DNA of 64,000 nt, taken from contig OZ244818.1 in assembly GCA_965220285.1 (NCBI GenBank), forward strand, positions 1,178,001 to 1,242,000, read 5' to 3'. This stretch comes from Bin5 sp009843665 (GTDB lineage: Bacteria; Chloroflexota; Anaerolineae; Caldilineales; Caldilineaceae). Below the pieces are notes generated by a model, which ran no database searches, was not told the DNA's origin, and was given only the letters and a program-made list of their open reading frames with translations. Of this stretch, positions 43,950-53,495 are shown piece after piece; positions within the stretch are counted from its first letter, which is position 1; every line of letters begins with the position of its first letter. The position numbers and the translations under genes are program-made.

Positions 43950-46751
43950 ATGACTCCTGAACAGCAGGCGCGGGAAAATATAGATAGGATGCTGACGCAG
44001 GCAGGGTGGGTCGTTCAGGACGCGAGCGCTCTGAACCTATACGCGGGGCAGGGTATCGCGGCGCGCGAGTTTCCGTTGAAATCAGGGCACGGTCACGCTG
44101 ATTATTTGTTGTATGTAAACGGAGGGGCAGCAGGGGTTGTAGAGGCCAAGCCAGAAGGATTCACGTTGACAGGCGTAGAGGTCCAGTCGGAGAAGTACAG
44201 CACTGGCTTGCCCGACATGCTTCCCGTATACCGGCGTCCCCTCCCTTTCCTATACGAAAGTACAGGTGTAGAAACACAGTTTACGAATGAACTGGACCCG
44301 GAGCCCCGCAGCCGAACTGTCTTCTCCTTTCATAGGCCCAAAGTGCTGGCCCAGTGGGTCGGAGTGCAAGAGGGTCTAACTTCAGTACAGAATATCTCGA
44401 TCGAGACAGGGTACCATTATCTCACCTTGGACAACCTGAGGCATGGCCTGAGGAACATGCCGCCGCTGGACGCGTCAGCATTGTGGGCGGTGCAGGAGCG
44501 GGCGATCACGAATCTGGAAGAGTCTCTGGCTGCTGGGCGGCCGCGTGCGTTGGTGCAGATGGCGACCGGCAGTGGGAAGACTTTCATGGCGTGCAACCTG
44601 ATCTACCGGCTGATCAAACATGCCGGGGCGAGCCGCGTGCTGTTCCTGGTGGACCGGAGTAATCTCGGGCGCCAGACGCTGCGCGAGTTTCAGGGGTTCA
44701 GCACGCCGGATGACGGGCGCAAGTTTACTGAACTGTACAACGTGCAACTGCTGCAGTCCGGTAACATCGATCCGGTTAGCCGCGTTTGTATTGCGACGAT
44801 CCAGAGGATCTACTCGATGCTGAAAGGGGAAGAGCTTGACCCCGAACTGGAGGAGCTATCCGGGTTTGACAGAGCGCAGTTGCAGGACCCGACGCCGGTT
44901 GAATACAATCCCATCTATCCAATTGAAACCTTCGACGTCATTATTACCGATGAGTGCCATCGTTCGATCTACAACCTGTGGCGGCAGGTTCTGGAGTACT
45001 TCGACGCCTTCCTGATCGGTCTCACGGCGACGCCCTCCAAGCAGACGTTCGGCTTTTTCCAGCAGAACCTGGTGATGGAATACAACCACGGGGAGGCGGT
45101 GGCGGACGGGGTGAATGTAGATTTTGATGTCTACCAGATCAGGACCGAGATCACACAGAAGGGCTCGTCGGTGGATGCAGGCTATTTTGTGGACAGGCGG
45201 GACCGCCGCACGCGCAAAGTGCGGTGGGAGCAGTTGGAGGAGGATCTGGACTACACGGCCAATCAGTTGGACCGTGAGGTGGTAGCAGAGGACCAGATTC
45301 GCACCGTAGTCGAAACCTTCCGCGACCGACTGTTCACGGAGATATTCCCTGGGCGCACGCATGTGCCCAAGACGATCATTTTCGCCAAAGACGACAGCCA
45401 TGCCGATGACATTGTGCGCATTGTGCGGGAGGTGTTCGACAAGGGCAACGACTTCTGCCAGAAGATCACCTACAGGACGACCGGTGTATCACCAGAAAGT
45501 CTGCTTTCGTCTTTCCGAAATAGCTACGCACCGCGCATTGTCGTGACGGTGGATATGATCGCAACAGGCACTGACATCAAGCCGGTGGAAATCGTCTTTT
45601 TCATGCGCAACGTTCGCAGCCGCAACTTCTTTGAACAGATGAAGGGGCGCGGCGTGCGTACGATCTCTTCGACGGAGTTCGAAGGCGTAACGCCGGACGC
45701 CAAGGACAAACTGCGGTTCGTGATTGTGGACGCGGTGGGGGTGACGGAATCGGAGCTGTCAGACTCCTACACGCTGGACAGGCAGAAGACAGTCCCGTTC
45801 GACAAGCTGTTGGACTATATTAGTATGGGCAGCCGCGAGCCTGACGTGCTTTCTTCTCTGGCCAGCCGACTGGCACGATTGGACCGCCAACTGAGCGCGA
45901 GCGACCGGAAGGCTATCGAGTCGGCGGCCAAGGGCGTGTCGATGCCGGAGTTGATTTCAGGGCTTGTCCGCGCGACCGATCCGGACGCTGCTCTGGAGGC
46001 TGCCCAGCAGACGACCGGACAGGAGGAGCCGGGGGAAGAGGCGGTGGAAAAGGCGCGCCAGGAACTGTTGGAAAGAGGGGCGCAGCCATTTGCGGCGAAT
46101 CCCCAACTTCGCCAGTTGCTTGTCGATGTCCACAAGAGTTACGAACAGACGATCGACACGGTCAGCGCAGATCAGTTGATTGAAGCCGGATATTCGGACG
46201 AGCAGGCGGGGAGCCTAGTGCAGTCGTTTCAGGAGTTCATCCGGGAGAATCGGGACGAGATCACGGCTTTACAGGTGCTGTATGCGCGGCCTTACCAACA
46301 GCGGCTGCGTTTCGACGACATCAAGGAACTGGCGGACATGCTGCGATTGCCGCCGCGGGCGTGGACGACTGAGCGTCTGTGGCAGGCTTACCGGCAGCTG
46401 GACCAGTCCAGGGTACGGGGATCGGGTCAGCGGACGCTGGCGGACATCGTGTCACTGGTGCGGTACGCCGTGGGGGAGGAGGAGGAGTTGGTCCCCTTTG
46501 ACGCGCGGGCATACCAACGATTTGAGGCGTGGATGGCTACGCAGGAGGCCGGCGGGCGGACTTTCACAGCCGAACAGCGTCGGTGGCTGGAGGACATCCG
46601 CGACCACATCGCGGGCAGCGTCAGTATCGAATTGAGCGCTTTCGAATTAGCACCCTTTAACCAGAAGGGCGGTTTGGCAAAGGCATATACGCTATTTGGG
46701 CAGGAGTTGACACAGGTTTTGGAGGAGTTGAACTTGGCGTTGACGGCATGA
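43950..46751 (+). CDS. hsdR: Type I restriction enzyme R subunit
   Basis: This 933-residue motor-nuclease has an N-terminal PD-(D/E)xK domain (HADYLLYVNGGAAGVVEAKP). Helicase motif I is MATGSGKTFMACNL near residue 205, motif II is the DECH box near residue 334, motif III is LIGLTATPSKQTFG and motif VI lies around MKGRGVRT. It resembles the EcoEI/EcoR124-like group with an EcoEI_R_C domain at the end. With HsdS and HsdM it cuts unmodified DNA after ATP-driven translocation. Confidence 0.95.
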   Translation: MTPEQQARENIDRMLTQAGWVVQDASALNLYAGQGIAAREFPLKSGHGHADYLLYVNGGAAGVVEAKPEGFTLTGVEVQSEKYSTGLPDMLPVYRRPLPFLYESTGVETQFTNELDPEPRSRTVFSFHRPKVLAQWVGVQEGLTSVQNISIETGYHYLTLDNLRHGLRNMPPLDASALWAVQERAITNLEESLAAGRPRALVQMATGSGKTFMACNLIYRLIKHAGASRVLFLVDRSNLGRQTLREFQGFSTPDDGRKFTELYNVQLLQSGNIDPVSRVCIATIQRIYSMLKGEELDPELEELSGFDRAQLQDPTPVEYNPIYPIETFDVIITDECHRSIYNLWRQVLEYFDAFLIGLTATPSKQTFGFFQQNLVMEYNHGEAVADGVNVDFDVYQIRTEITQKGSSVDAGYFVDRRDRRTRKVRWEQLEEDLDYTANQLDREVVAEDQIRTVVETFRDRLFTEIFPGRTHVPKTIIFAKDDSHADDIVRIVREVFDKGNDFCQKITYRTTGVSPESLLSSFRNSYAPRIVVTVDMIATGTDIKPVEIVFFMRNVRSRNFFEQMKGRGVRTISSTEFEGVTPDAKDKLRFVIVDAVGVTESELSDSYTLDRQKTVPFDKLLDYISMGSREPDVLSSLASRLARLDRQLSASDRKAIESAAKGVSMPELISGLVRATDPDAALEAAQQTTGQEEPGEEAVEKARQELLERGAQPFAANPQLRQLLVDVHKSYEQTIDTVSADQLIEAGYSDEQAGSLVQSFQEFIRENRDEITALQVLYARPYQQRLRFDDIKELADMLRLPPRAWTTERLWQAYRQLDQSRVRGSGQRTLADIVSLVRYAVGEEEELVPFDARAYQRFEAWMATQEAGGRTFTAEQRRWLEDIRDHIAGSVSIELSAFELAPFNQKGGLAKAYTLFGQELTQVLEELNLALTA

Positions 46752-47028
46752 GACTGTAGCACGACAGTTTTGTCGAATCTTGCGAGAATCAGATTCGGCG
46801 GCAGCGCGTCTAGACAAAGCGGTTGTCCAAACTAAGATTTGCCGTATTGGGGGATGGGCTGTGATTTCGGTTCGGGCGCAAATTCGAACAGTTAAGGATT
46901 CACGCAAACGGTCAGAAAGTGTGTGTTGTGGGAAGCTCGAAAGAAGAGCATTCCAGCCAGTCTGCACTGGAATTGTTGTTTGAGATGCAGGAAAAGGCGC
47001 GCATTAAGGGCGGTAATTTCGGACAGTT

Positions 47029-48711
47029 ATGGAAGAAGCGGTACAGGAACATTTGCAGCCTTTTGCAGGGGCTGAATGTCTGTTCAAAGAGCAGATTGCG
47101 AAACATGCTTTGGGTGATACTGTTGACCGGCGTAAAGCGAGACAAACAATGAGGCATGACCCCAAAAATGGGAGTTTGCCCGTAGGGTGGGTGTGGGCGA
47201 AAGTTGAGCAAGTTTGCTTGGTTAATCCGCGGACATTTGCAACTCCACTTTCGGATAACTGTGAAGTTTCCTTTGTTCCAATGGCAGCGATTGAAGCCGA
47301 AACTGGCGTTATCGATCTGAGCCAAATCAAGTTGCTTGGAGATGTCAAGAAAGGGTATACCAAGTTTTCAGACGGCGACGTTCTCTTCGCCAAAATAACT
47401 CCGTGTATGGAAAACGGCAAGATCGCAATTGCTAACGGTCTTAAGAATGGTTCCGCCTGCGGTACTACAGAGTTACACGTCCTACGTCCTTTTCTTGGGT
47501 TGTCCCGGGAGTACTTACGATTTTTTCTTCTGCGAACCGACTTTCGTAAGCAAGCCCAAAGAAACATGGCGGGAACTGCCGGACAGCTGAGAGTACCTGC
47601 CTGGTTCATAGAACAGGCTCACATTCCTCTTCCACCCCTCCCCGAGCAGCGGCGCATTGTGGCGGAGATCGAGAAACAGTTCACACGGCTGGACGCTGCT
47701 GAGGCTGCGCTGAGGCGGGTTGAGGTCAATTTGAAGCGTTACCGGGCCAGTGTGCTGAATGCGGCGTGCGAGGGGAAGCTGGTGCCGACCGAGGCGGAGC
47801 TTGCCGAGGCAGAGGGGCGGGACTACGAACACGCGGAGCAACTGCTGGAGCGTATTCTTGCTGAGAGGCGCGCTCATTGGGAGTCTCAGGAGAAGCGGCG
47901 GGGGAAGTATAAGGAACCGGTACCGCCGGACACGTCCGACTTGCCAGAGTTGCCTGATGGGTGGGTGTGGACGTCGCTTTCATCGGTGAGCGAAGTACGT
48001 TTGGGCCGACAGCGCTCACCCAAGAGAGCAACAGGTCCCAATATGCGTCCTTATCTTCGGGCTGCCAACGTCACGTGGAATGGACTCGATCTGTCGGATG
48101 TCAAAGAGATGGACTTCTCTCCCAGCGAGTTTGCGACTTATCAGCTCATTCCTGGTGACATTGTATTGAATGAAGCATCAGGAAGCCCTGATGAAGTTGG
48201 CAAACCAGCGATATGGAATGGCCAAATAAACGGCTGTTGCTTCCAGAATACATTAATCAGGGTTAGGGCATTCCTGAAAATTGTGCCCTACCTGTTTCAT
48301 CACCTTATGTCCGATGCGCGATCAGGATACCTTGGCCGCGCGGCAAGAGGTGTAGGAATTCACCATTTGGGAGCACAGCGAACGGCATCCTGGATAATTG
48401 CACTTCCTCCACTGGCAGAACAACGCCGTATTGTCGAAGAATTAGAGCAGAAACTAGCGGCCATTCAGCACGCCGAATCCGCGGTGGGAGCCAACCTAAG
48501 ACGGATCGAGCGGTTGCGGCAAAGTATTCTCAAGAAGGCGTATTGCGGCCAACTTTTGCCTCAAGACCCCGACGATGAACCAGCTTCGGAATTGCTAGAA
48601 CGCATCCGCGCGGAGCGTGCAGCGGCGAAGGCCGCCACTCCAAGACGGAAGCAGTCTCGCCGTCGATCCCATTCAGCCTCCGAAAAGCAACTTCCTCTCT
48701 TGGATAGCTAG
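47029..48711 (+). CDS. hsdS: Type I restriction-modification specificity subunit S
   Basis: The 560-residue protein has two target-recognition domains, each followed by a conserved helix: LPPLPEQRRIVAEIEKQFT and LPPLAEQRRIVEELEQKLA. The second domain opens LPDGWVWTSLSSVSEVRLG. The two TRDs differ, so a bipartite asymmetric target is expected. A start 40 codons later (MRHDPKNGSLPVGWVWAKV) also fits, because family similarity begins at LPVGWVW. About 280 bases separate it from hsdR; no gene there convinced me. Confidence 0.92.
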   Translation: MEEAVQEHLQPFAGAECLFKEQIAKHALGDTVDRRKARQTMRHDPKNGSLPVGWVWAKVEQVCLVNPRTFATPLSDNCEVSFVPMAAIEAETGVIDLSQIKLLGDVKKGYTKFSDGDVLFAKITPCMENGKIAIANGLKNGSACGTTELHVLRPFLGLSREYLRFFLLRTDFRKQAQRNMAGTAGQLRVPAWFIEQAHIPLPPLPEQRRIVAEIEKQFTRLDAAEAALRRVEVNLKRYRASVLNAACEGKLVPTEAELAEAEGRDYEHAEQLLERILAERRAHWESQEKRRGKYKEPVPPDTSDLPELPDGWVWTSLSSVSEVRLGRQRSPKRATGPNMRPYLRAANVTWNGLDLSDVKEMDFSPSEFATYQLIPGDIVLNEASGSPDEVGKPAIWNGQINGCCFQNTLIRVRAFLKIVPYLFHHLMSDARSGYLGRAARGVGIHHLGAQRTASWIIALPPLAEQRRIVEELEQKLAAIQHAESAVGANLRRIERLRQSILKKAYCGQLLPQDPDDEPASELLERIRAERAAAKAATPRRKQSRRRSHSASEKQLPLLDS

Positions 48712-48713
48712 TC

Positions 48714-50201
48714 ATGACCAGTTCCTCCGCTATCGGCCAGAAATTGTGGAACTACTGCGATGTTCTACGGGACGCCGGGCTCTCCTACGGCGATTACCTT
48801 GAGCAGCTAACTTATCTTATTTTTCTCAAGATGATGTACGAGCGCAGCCAGCCACCTTATACGCTGCTGCCGGGCTACGCACCGCCGCCGATTCCAGAGG
48901 GATACGACTGGCCCAGCCTGCTGGCGAAGGACGCGGACAAACTGGAGACCCACTACCGGCAGACTTTGGAGACGCTGGCGCGGCAGCCCGGCACGCTGGG
49001 CGTTATCTTCAGCAAGGCGCAGAACAAGATTCAGGAGCCGGCGATGCTGACTCGGCTGATCAAGGAGTTGATCGACAGCGAGAACTGGTTGGCGCTGAGC
49101 GCGGACGTAAAGGGTGATGCCTATGAGTCCCTGCTGGAACGGAATGCCCAAGACGTGAGGACAGGCGCGGGACAGTATTTTACGCCCCGTCCACTTATCG
49201 AGGCGGTCACCGAGGTGATGCGGCCGCAGCCTGATAACAGCATTTGTGACCCGGCCTGCGGTACGGGGGGATTTTTGCTGGCGGCCCACGACTACATTGT
49301 TGGACACAACAAGGGAATGGACCTAGGCCGATTGACGCACCTGAAGGAGAGGGCGTTGCACGGTTGGGAGATCGTAGACAGCGCGGCACGACTCTGTGTT
49401 ATGAACCTCTACCTGCACGGCATCGGCGGGGATGAGACGAATATCAGAGTCGACGACAGTCTGCGTACGCATCCAGGCATCCACTATGATATGGTGCTAA
49501 CCAATCCGCCGTTTGGACGCAAGTCGAGCCTGACATTCGTCAACTCGGAGGGTAAATCGGAGAAGGAGAGCCTGGTGGTAGAGCGCCCCGATTTCTGGGC
49601 GACCACGAGCAACAAGCAGTTGAACTTTTTGCAGCACGTGCGCACGTTGTTGAAGAATCACGGGCGGGCAGCGATTGTGGTGCCGGATAATGTGCTGTTT
49701 GAGGGCGGGGCTGGGGAGACGGTGCGGCGTCATCTGCTCAGGGAGTGCGATGCGCATACGCTGTTGCGGCTGCCGACGGGTGTATTTTACGCTCAGGGGG
49801 TCAAGGCGAATGTGCTCTTTTTCGATCGCAAACCGGCCAGTGAAACGCCGTGGACAAAGAATCTGTGGATTTACGACCTGCGCACGAACCATCGCTTTAC
49901 GCTTAAGACGAATCCGCTGGGCCGCTCGCACCTGGAGGACTTTGTTGCTTGTTACAAGGCGGAGGACCGCGGTAAACGTGAAGAGACTGAGCGGTTCCGG
50001 CGCTTCAGCTACGATGATCTGATCAAGCGGGACAAGGTGAGTCTCGACATTTTCTGGCTGCGCGACGAGAGCATGGAGGATACTGCCAACTTGCCGCCGC
50101 CGGACGAGATTGCTGAGGAGATTGTGGAGGATTTGCGCGCGGCGTTGGAGCAGTTGGAGGAGATTGCAGGGGATTTGGCTGGAGAGCAGTTGGCCGGGTG
50201 A
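48714..50201 (+). CDS. hsdM: Type I restriction-modification DNA methyltransferase subunit M
   Basis: This 495-residue N6-adenine methyltransferase has the SAM motif CDPACGTGGFLLAAHDYI and the catalytic NPPF near residue 264 (MVLTNPPFGRKSS). The N-terminal HsdM_N helical domain begins LWNYCDVLRDAGLSYGDYLE. It starts three bases after the hsdS stop. The gene order R-S-M is less common than M-S-R but all three subunits look intact. Confidence 0.95.
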   Translation: MTSSSAIGQKLWNYCDVLRDAGLSYGDYLEQLTYLIFLKMMYERSQPPYTLLPGYAPPPIPEGYDWPSLLAKDADKLETHYRQTLETLARQPGTLGVIFSKAQNKIQEPAMLTRLIKELIDSENWLALSADVKGDAYESLLERNAQDVRTGAGQYFTPRPLIEAVTEVMRPQPDNSICDPACGTGGFLLAAHDYIVGHNKGMDLGRLTHLKERALHGWEIVDSAARLCVMNLYLHGIGGDETNIRVDDSLRTHPGIHYDMVLTNPPFGRKSSLTFVNSEGKSEKESLVVERPDFWATTSNKQLNFLQHVRTLLKNHGRAAIVVPDNVLFEGGAGETVRRHLLRECDAHTLLRLPTGVFYAQGVKANVLFFDRKPASETPWTKNLWIYDLRTNHRFTLKTNPLGRSHLEDFVACYKAEDRGKREETERFRRFSYDDLIKRDKVSLDIFWLRDESMEDTANLPPPDEIAEEIVEDLRAALEQLEEIAGDLAGEQLAG

Positions 50202-50245
50202 AGTGTAGAAAAACCGGGGTTGAGAATGCTGCAGGAAGGTGACAG

Positions 50246-51220
50246 TTGATTAGGCGAAAGTGGACGCGTGTCAGGCGATCTATTGGAAGCTTGTTAGTGA
50301 GCCATGGCTTCTTGTGGATCGCCCTTATTTTGTCTACACTGGCGCTCTGTGTATATCTTACACTGATTTACTGGCAGTTTCTGCATGATGGGACAGATTC
50401 CCTAAGTACGTCTATCAGAAATGTTAGCCTGATTATTGGGGGTATCATCGCGATGGAACTCGCCCTCTGGCGCAGCTTCGTGAGTGTACGTCAAGTCAAT
50501 ACGGCGCAGAGGAGTTTGCTAGACGAACGATTTCAGAGAGGCGCTGAGATGCTAGGCAGCGAAGATCTGTCAGTACGCCTTGGTGGGATATATGCTCTTC
50601 AACGTCTCGCGGAGGAACATCCGGAGATCTATCATGTTCAAGTGATGGAATTGCTTTGCGCGTTCGTCCGCCATCCGACTAAGGACCAAGGTTTGACTGA
50701 TGAAGTGTACATAGACGAGGAGGTTCCCCGGGCCGATGTCACTGCCGTCGTTGAAATAGTCTGCAAGCGAAACAGAGCGCAGATTCAGGCCGAGCGGAAT
50801 GCAGAATTCAGTTTGGATCTAAGTAAAGCTGATCTGAGCTACTTCGACTTTGGAAACACAGATTTGTCCGGTGCCAAGTTTTACGGAGCGAGACTGTACA
50901 AGACATCATTTGCGAAGGCCAACATGTCTAACGCGCATTTTGCAGACGCGATATTCTCCGACGTCTGGCTACGAATTGATCGGGATTCAACCATGGACCG
51001 AGAATATAAACCTATCTCACACGCCAATCTACGCGAAGCAGACTTATCGGGGACATCATTTTCTATGCTAAAGGGATCCCGCCCTGCGCAAGGTCTTATG
51101 CAGAGAAAGTTGAATGAAGCGTGCGCAGACCCAGACAACATACCCAAAGTGGATGGCGTCAAGGACGGAGATACAAGGTTGCCGATAGAGTGGGGCGGGA
51201 ATGCGTGTGAGCAAGAGTAG
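50246..51220 (+). CDS. Membrane-anchored pentapeptide-repeat protein
   Basis: The 324-residue product has two N-terminal hydrophobic helices (LWIALILSTLALCVYLTLIY, then VSLIIGGIIAMELALW). A helical region RGAEMLGSEDLSVRLGGIYA follows, then a short pentapeptide-repeat solenoid (LSKADLSYFDFGNTDLSG to FAKANMSNAHFADA). Proteins of this layout are frequent beside restriction and defence loci; function unknown. It begins with TTG behind AGGAAGG, 44 bases after hsdM. Confidence 0.8.
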   Translation: MIRRKWTRVRRSIGSLLVSHGFLWIALILSTLALCVYLTLIYWQFLHDGTDSLSTSIRNVSLIIGGIIAMELALWRSFVSVRQVNTAQRSLLDERFQRGAEMLGSEDLSVRLGGIYALQRLAEEHPEIYHVQVMELLCAFVRHPTKDQGLTDEVYIDEEVPRADVTAVVEIVCKRNRAQIQAERNAEFSLDLSKADLSYFDFGNTDLSGAKFYGARLYKTSFAKANMSNAHFADAIFSDVWLRIDRDSTMDREYKPISHANLREADLSGTSFSMLKGSRPAQGLMQRKLNEACADPDNIPKVDGVKDGDTRLPIEWGGNACEQE

Positions 51221-51754
51221 AGTCACTGTTGTGCAGATGGCGTCGTTTCTTTGGCTGAAAGGTCTTGGCTCCGTTGAAGCGCTGGGCTTGCCAAGCCCAG
51301 CCGCGCTCTGCCCAGTCTCACGGAGGCATGGCCTTTCTTCGTAGATAGTTAGTTTACTGCAACCCTTCGTTACAATCCCAGCTCTGGCTTCAAACCCTCA
51401 AGTTTATGGCTCTCGTGTGGCGTTTCGTGCTGGACTCGATCCAGCCGGGCCGGCGGTGTCTGCCATCGTTCTAGTTTGAAGGCCGCTCGAACAGTGTGGG
51501 GCTTGAGCCGCCCTGGCTGGTTATGTTTCTTTGGGCAGGGCGGCGATGAGCGCGGCTTGTAGGCCGTGTTCATGTCAGTGGTTTTGTCGGTCCGGCGATG
51601 GTGTAGAGGTAGTGGAGGCGGGTTCATTGTCGCGCTGGCGGCAGGGCCGCAAGCGGGCAGGGCTGTCTGAACAGGGATTTGGGGGGGTTTCAGGGATGGG
51701 CTGGGATTGCTGGCCGGGCGCAGGTCTGGGTTGGGGGAGCAGAGTGGGACGCGA

Positions 51755-51914
51755 GGGCAGGCACAAGGCCTGCCCCCACCGGAAGGGTTAGGGAGTGGGG
51801 GAAGTGGCGCCGGGGCGACGCCAGGGCAGGCACAAGGCCTGCCCCTACGCGGGCGGTTTGGGGGGTGGCGGAGGTGGCGACGGGGCGACGCGAGGGCAGG
51901 CACAAGGCCTGCCC
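51755..51914. repeat. Three tandem ~70-base units with a 21-base inverted repeat
   Basis: GGGCAGGC-ACAAG-GCCTGCCC occurs three times at 69-70-base spacing, embedded in G-rich units (GGGGCGACGC). The 51.22-52.74 kb gap otherwise contains only a GCTGGGCTT-GCC-AAGCCCAGC hairpin near 51281 and the two repeats below. Confidence 0.8.
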
Positions 51915-52138
51915 CTACGGGGAGCGCGGGAGGTTGGGCGGGTTTTGGGGATGCGGGCCTGGGCGCATGCGAGGGGTGGCCCTACGGGGGATAGGCGCGG
52001 TGTGTTTTGGGCCTGGCTGGGCGTTGGCTTGTCTGGGCTGGAGCACATTGGGAACGAGCCACGAGGCGGGGTGGGGGGAAGTTCGGTCGCAGCGGGTCGT
52101 CTAGGTCATATTGCCACTCGCTGGGTGCGGCGGGGGGT

Positions 52139-52209
52139 GTAGGAGAGGGGGCGTTGCGGGGGCGGAGCCCCCGCACAAGGGAGGGCCGAATAGGCCCGAC
52201 CGCCCGGAA
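52139..52209. repeat. GC-rich dispersed hairpin repeat, copy 3
   Basis: It is near-identical to the copies near 10.76 and 32.28 kb. Confidence 0.85.
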
Positions 52210-52259
52210 GAGCAGGGGCGAGGGGTTGGGGGCCAGGGGTTAGTGAACGGCGAAAGACG

Positions 52260-52295
52260 TCTATCCGCAAAGAGACGCGAAGAAACGCGAAAAAC
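52260..52295. repeat. Dispersed GCGAAG repeat, diverged copy
   Basis: TCTATCCGCAAAGAGACGCG and AAGAAACGCGAAAAAC form a more diverged member of the family. Confidence 0.6.
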
Positions 52296-52742
52296 TGCGG
52301 CAGGCAGGCAAAGCCCTTCGCGTGCCTTGGCGGATAGAGGTGTTGAAGTTGAGGGAATTTGCAATGAAACGTGAATTGCCGAACGGCTTGCAGGCAACTG
52401 TATTTGCCGGGCATGGGCGCCGATATTGCATCTGCATGAAGAATGCGACAAACAGTTCTGCGCCAAATCTGAGCGGTCGTCCCGGTTTCGCACCTGCGCT
52501 CGCGCCCCCTCCATTCAAGGGACCCCCACAGCAAGGCGGGGCCTGGCGCCTGCGCTGCGTTTCTCCAAGAGCCGGCAACCAGTTTCAGCCACCGCCGGCA
52601 TGAGTTCCCCGCCAGACTGCTCCCACCCCAAAACAGGGATGCACCCACCGAAATGCCGAGGTTGCCTAAACGATTCCTTCAAGGTATATTACCGCTTGCA
52701 GACCGGTAGGCATCGGTCTGGCAAACGGAGGTAGGTGCCACT

Positions 52743-53468
52743 ATGAAGCAGGATCCAACGCGGTCTGCGATCGCGCCGTTTAACAGTCCCATCCTCCTGC
52801 TCGCCATTCTCGTCGCGCCGATTCCCCTCTCGCTCCTCGCAGACAGCGCATCCTTCGCCCAGACCGGCTCCGCTGCAGCCACTGACGCGCCCGCCCTCAC
52901 CGCAGAGGCCGGCGAAAGCGCAATCGAGCTCAGCCGGACCGCAGTCAGCGGCGCCGCCCGCTACGAACTTTGGGCCTGGAGCACTGCCGGCGGCTGGCAC
53001 CGGCTCGACGAGGGCAACCTGACGGGCACCACCTACCGGCACACCCAAACTGCCCCCGGAACCGAATACTACTACGCCGTCCGCGCCATTGCGCCCGACG
53101 GCAGCGCCAGCGCCTGGTCGAACCACCCGTCGGCCACCGCACCCCTGACCGCATCTTCGACCTCTACTCCGACTGCAACGCCAACCGCATCCGCGCTCAC
53201 GCCACCAACCTTGACCGCTGCGGCCGGCCAGAACGCTGTCGAGTTGAGCTGGACCGCAAGCAGCGGCGGCGTCAGGGACGTTGCGGTGGGGCGAGCCCCG
53301 CACGGCCTTGACGATCACGGCTATCTGAAAGGAAAGGGCAGCGAGGGCCAAACGGGCAGGACGGTCGCGGTGCAGGGAAGCGATGCCGTGCCGGCGGGCC
53401 TCGGCGCGGCGGCCGCGGCCGTTGCACGCGGCACGCGGCACGCTACGTACGCGGCAACTCTGTTTTGA
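52743..53468 (+). CDS. Exported fibronectin type III-like protein, C-terminus disrupted
   Basis: The 241-residue product has an export signal (PILLLAILVAPIPLSLLADS) and one complete FnIII domain (ALTAEAGESAIELSRTAV to TEYYYAVRAIAPDGSASAWS). A Thr/Pro/Ser linker (TSTPTATPTAS) follows, then the start of a second domain (AAAGQNAVELSWTASSGG) that breaks off abruptly. The remaining ~60 residues have no FnIII pattern, so the gene has probably been cut by recombination. GGAGG precedes the ATG. Confidence 0.55.
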   Translation: MKQDPTRSAIAPFNSPILLLAILVAPIPLSLLADSASFAQTGSAAATDAPALTAEAGESAIELSRTAVSGAARYELWAWSTAGGWHRLDEGNLTGTTYRHTQTAPGTEYYYAVRAIAPDGSASAWSNHPSATAPLTASSTSTPTATPTASALTPPTLTAAAGQNAVELSWTASSGGVRDVAVGRAPHGLDDHGYLKGKGSEGQTGRTVAVQGSDAVPAGLGAAAAAVARGTRHATYAATLF

Positions 53469-53495
53469 CGCCCCGGCGAAGGCACAAGGAAGTTC

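Noticed and set aside
43717..43953. Frame overlapping the hsdR start by four bases
   Set aside because: It contains the candidate promoter, has no recognisable composition or motif, and no ribosome site.
46919..47152. Frame between hsdR and hsdS
   Set aside because: No similarity or conserved motif, and it overlaps the start of hsdS in another frame.
43950..51220. BREX, DISARM or other larger defence system around hsdRSM
   Set aside because: None of the required partner genes (pglX/brxC-type ATPase, drmA/B and so on) is present; the locus is an ordinary type I system.
51755..51914. CRISPR array
   Set aside because: There are only three units, the intervening segments are similar to each other rather than unique spacers, and no cas genes lie in the window.
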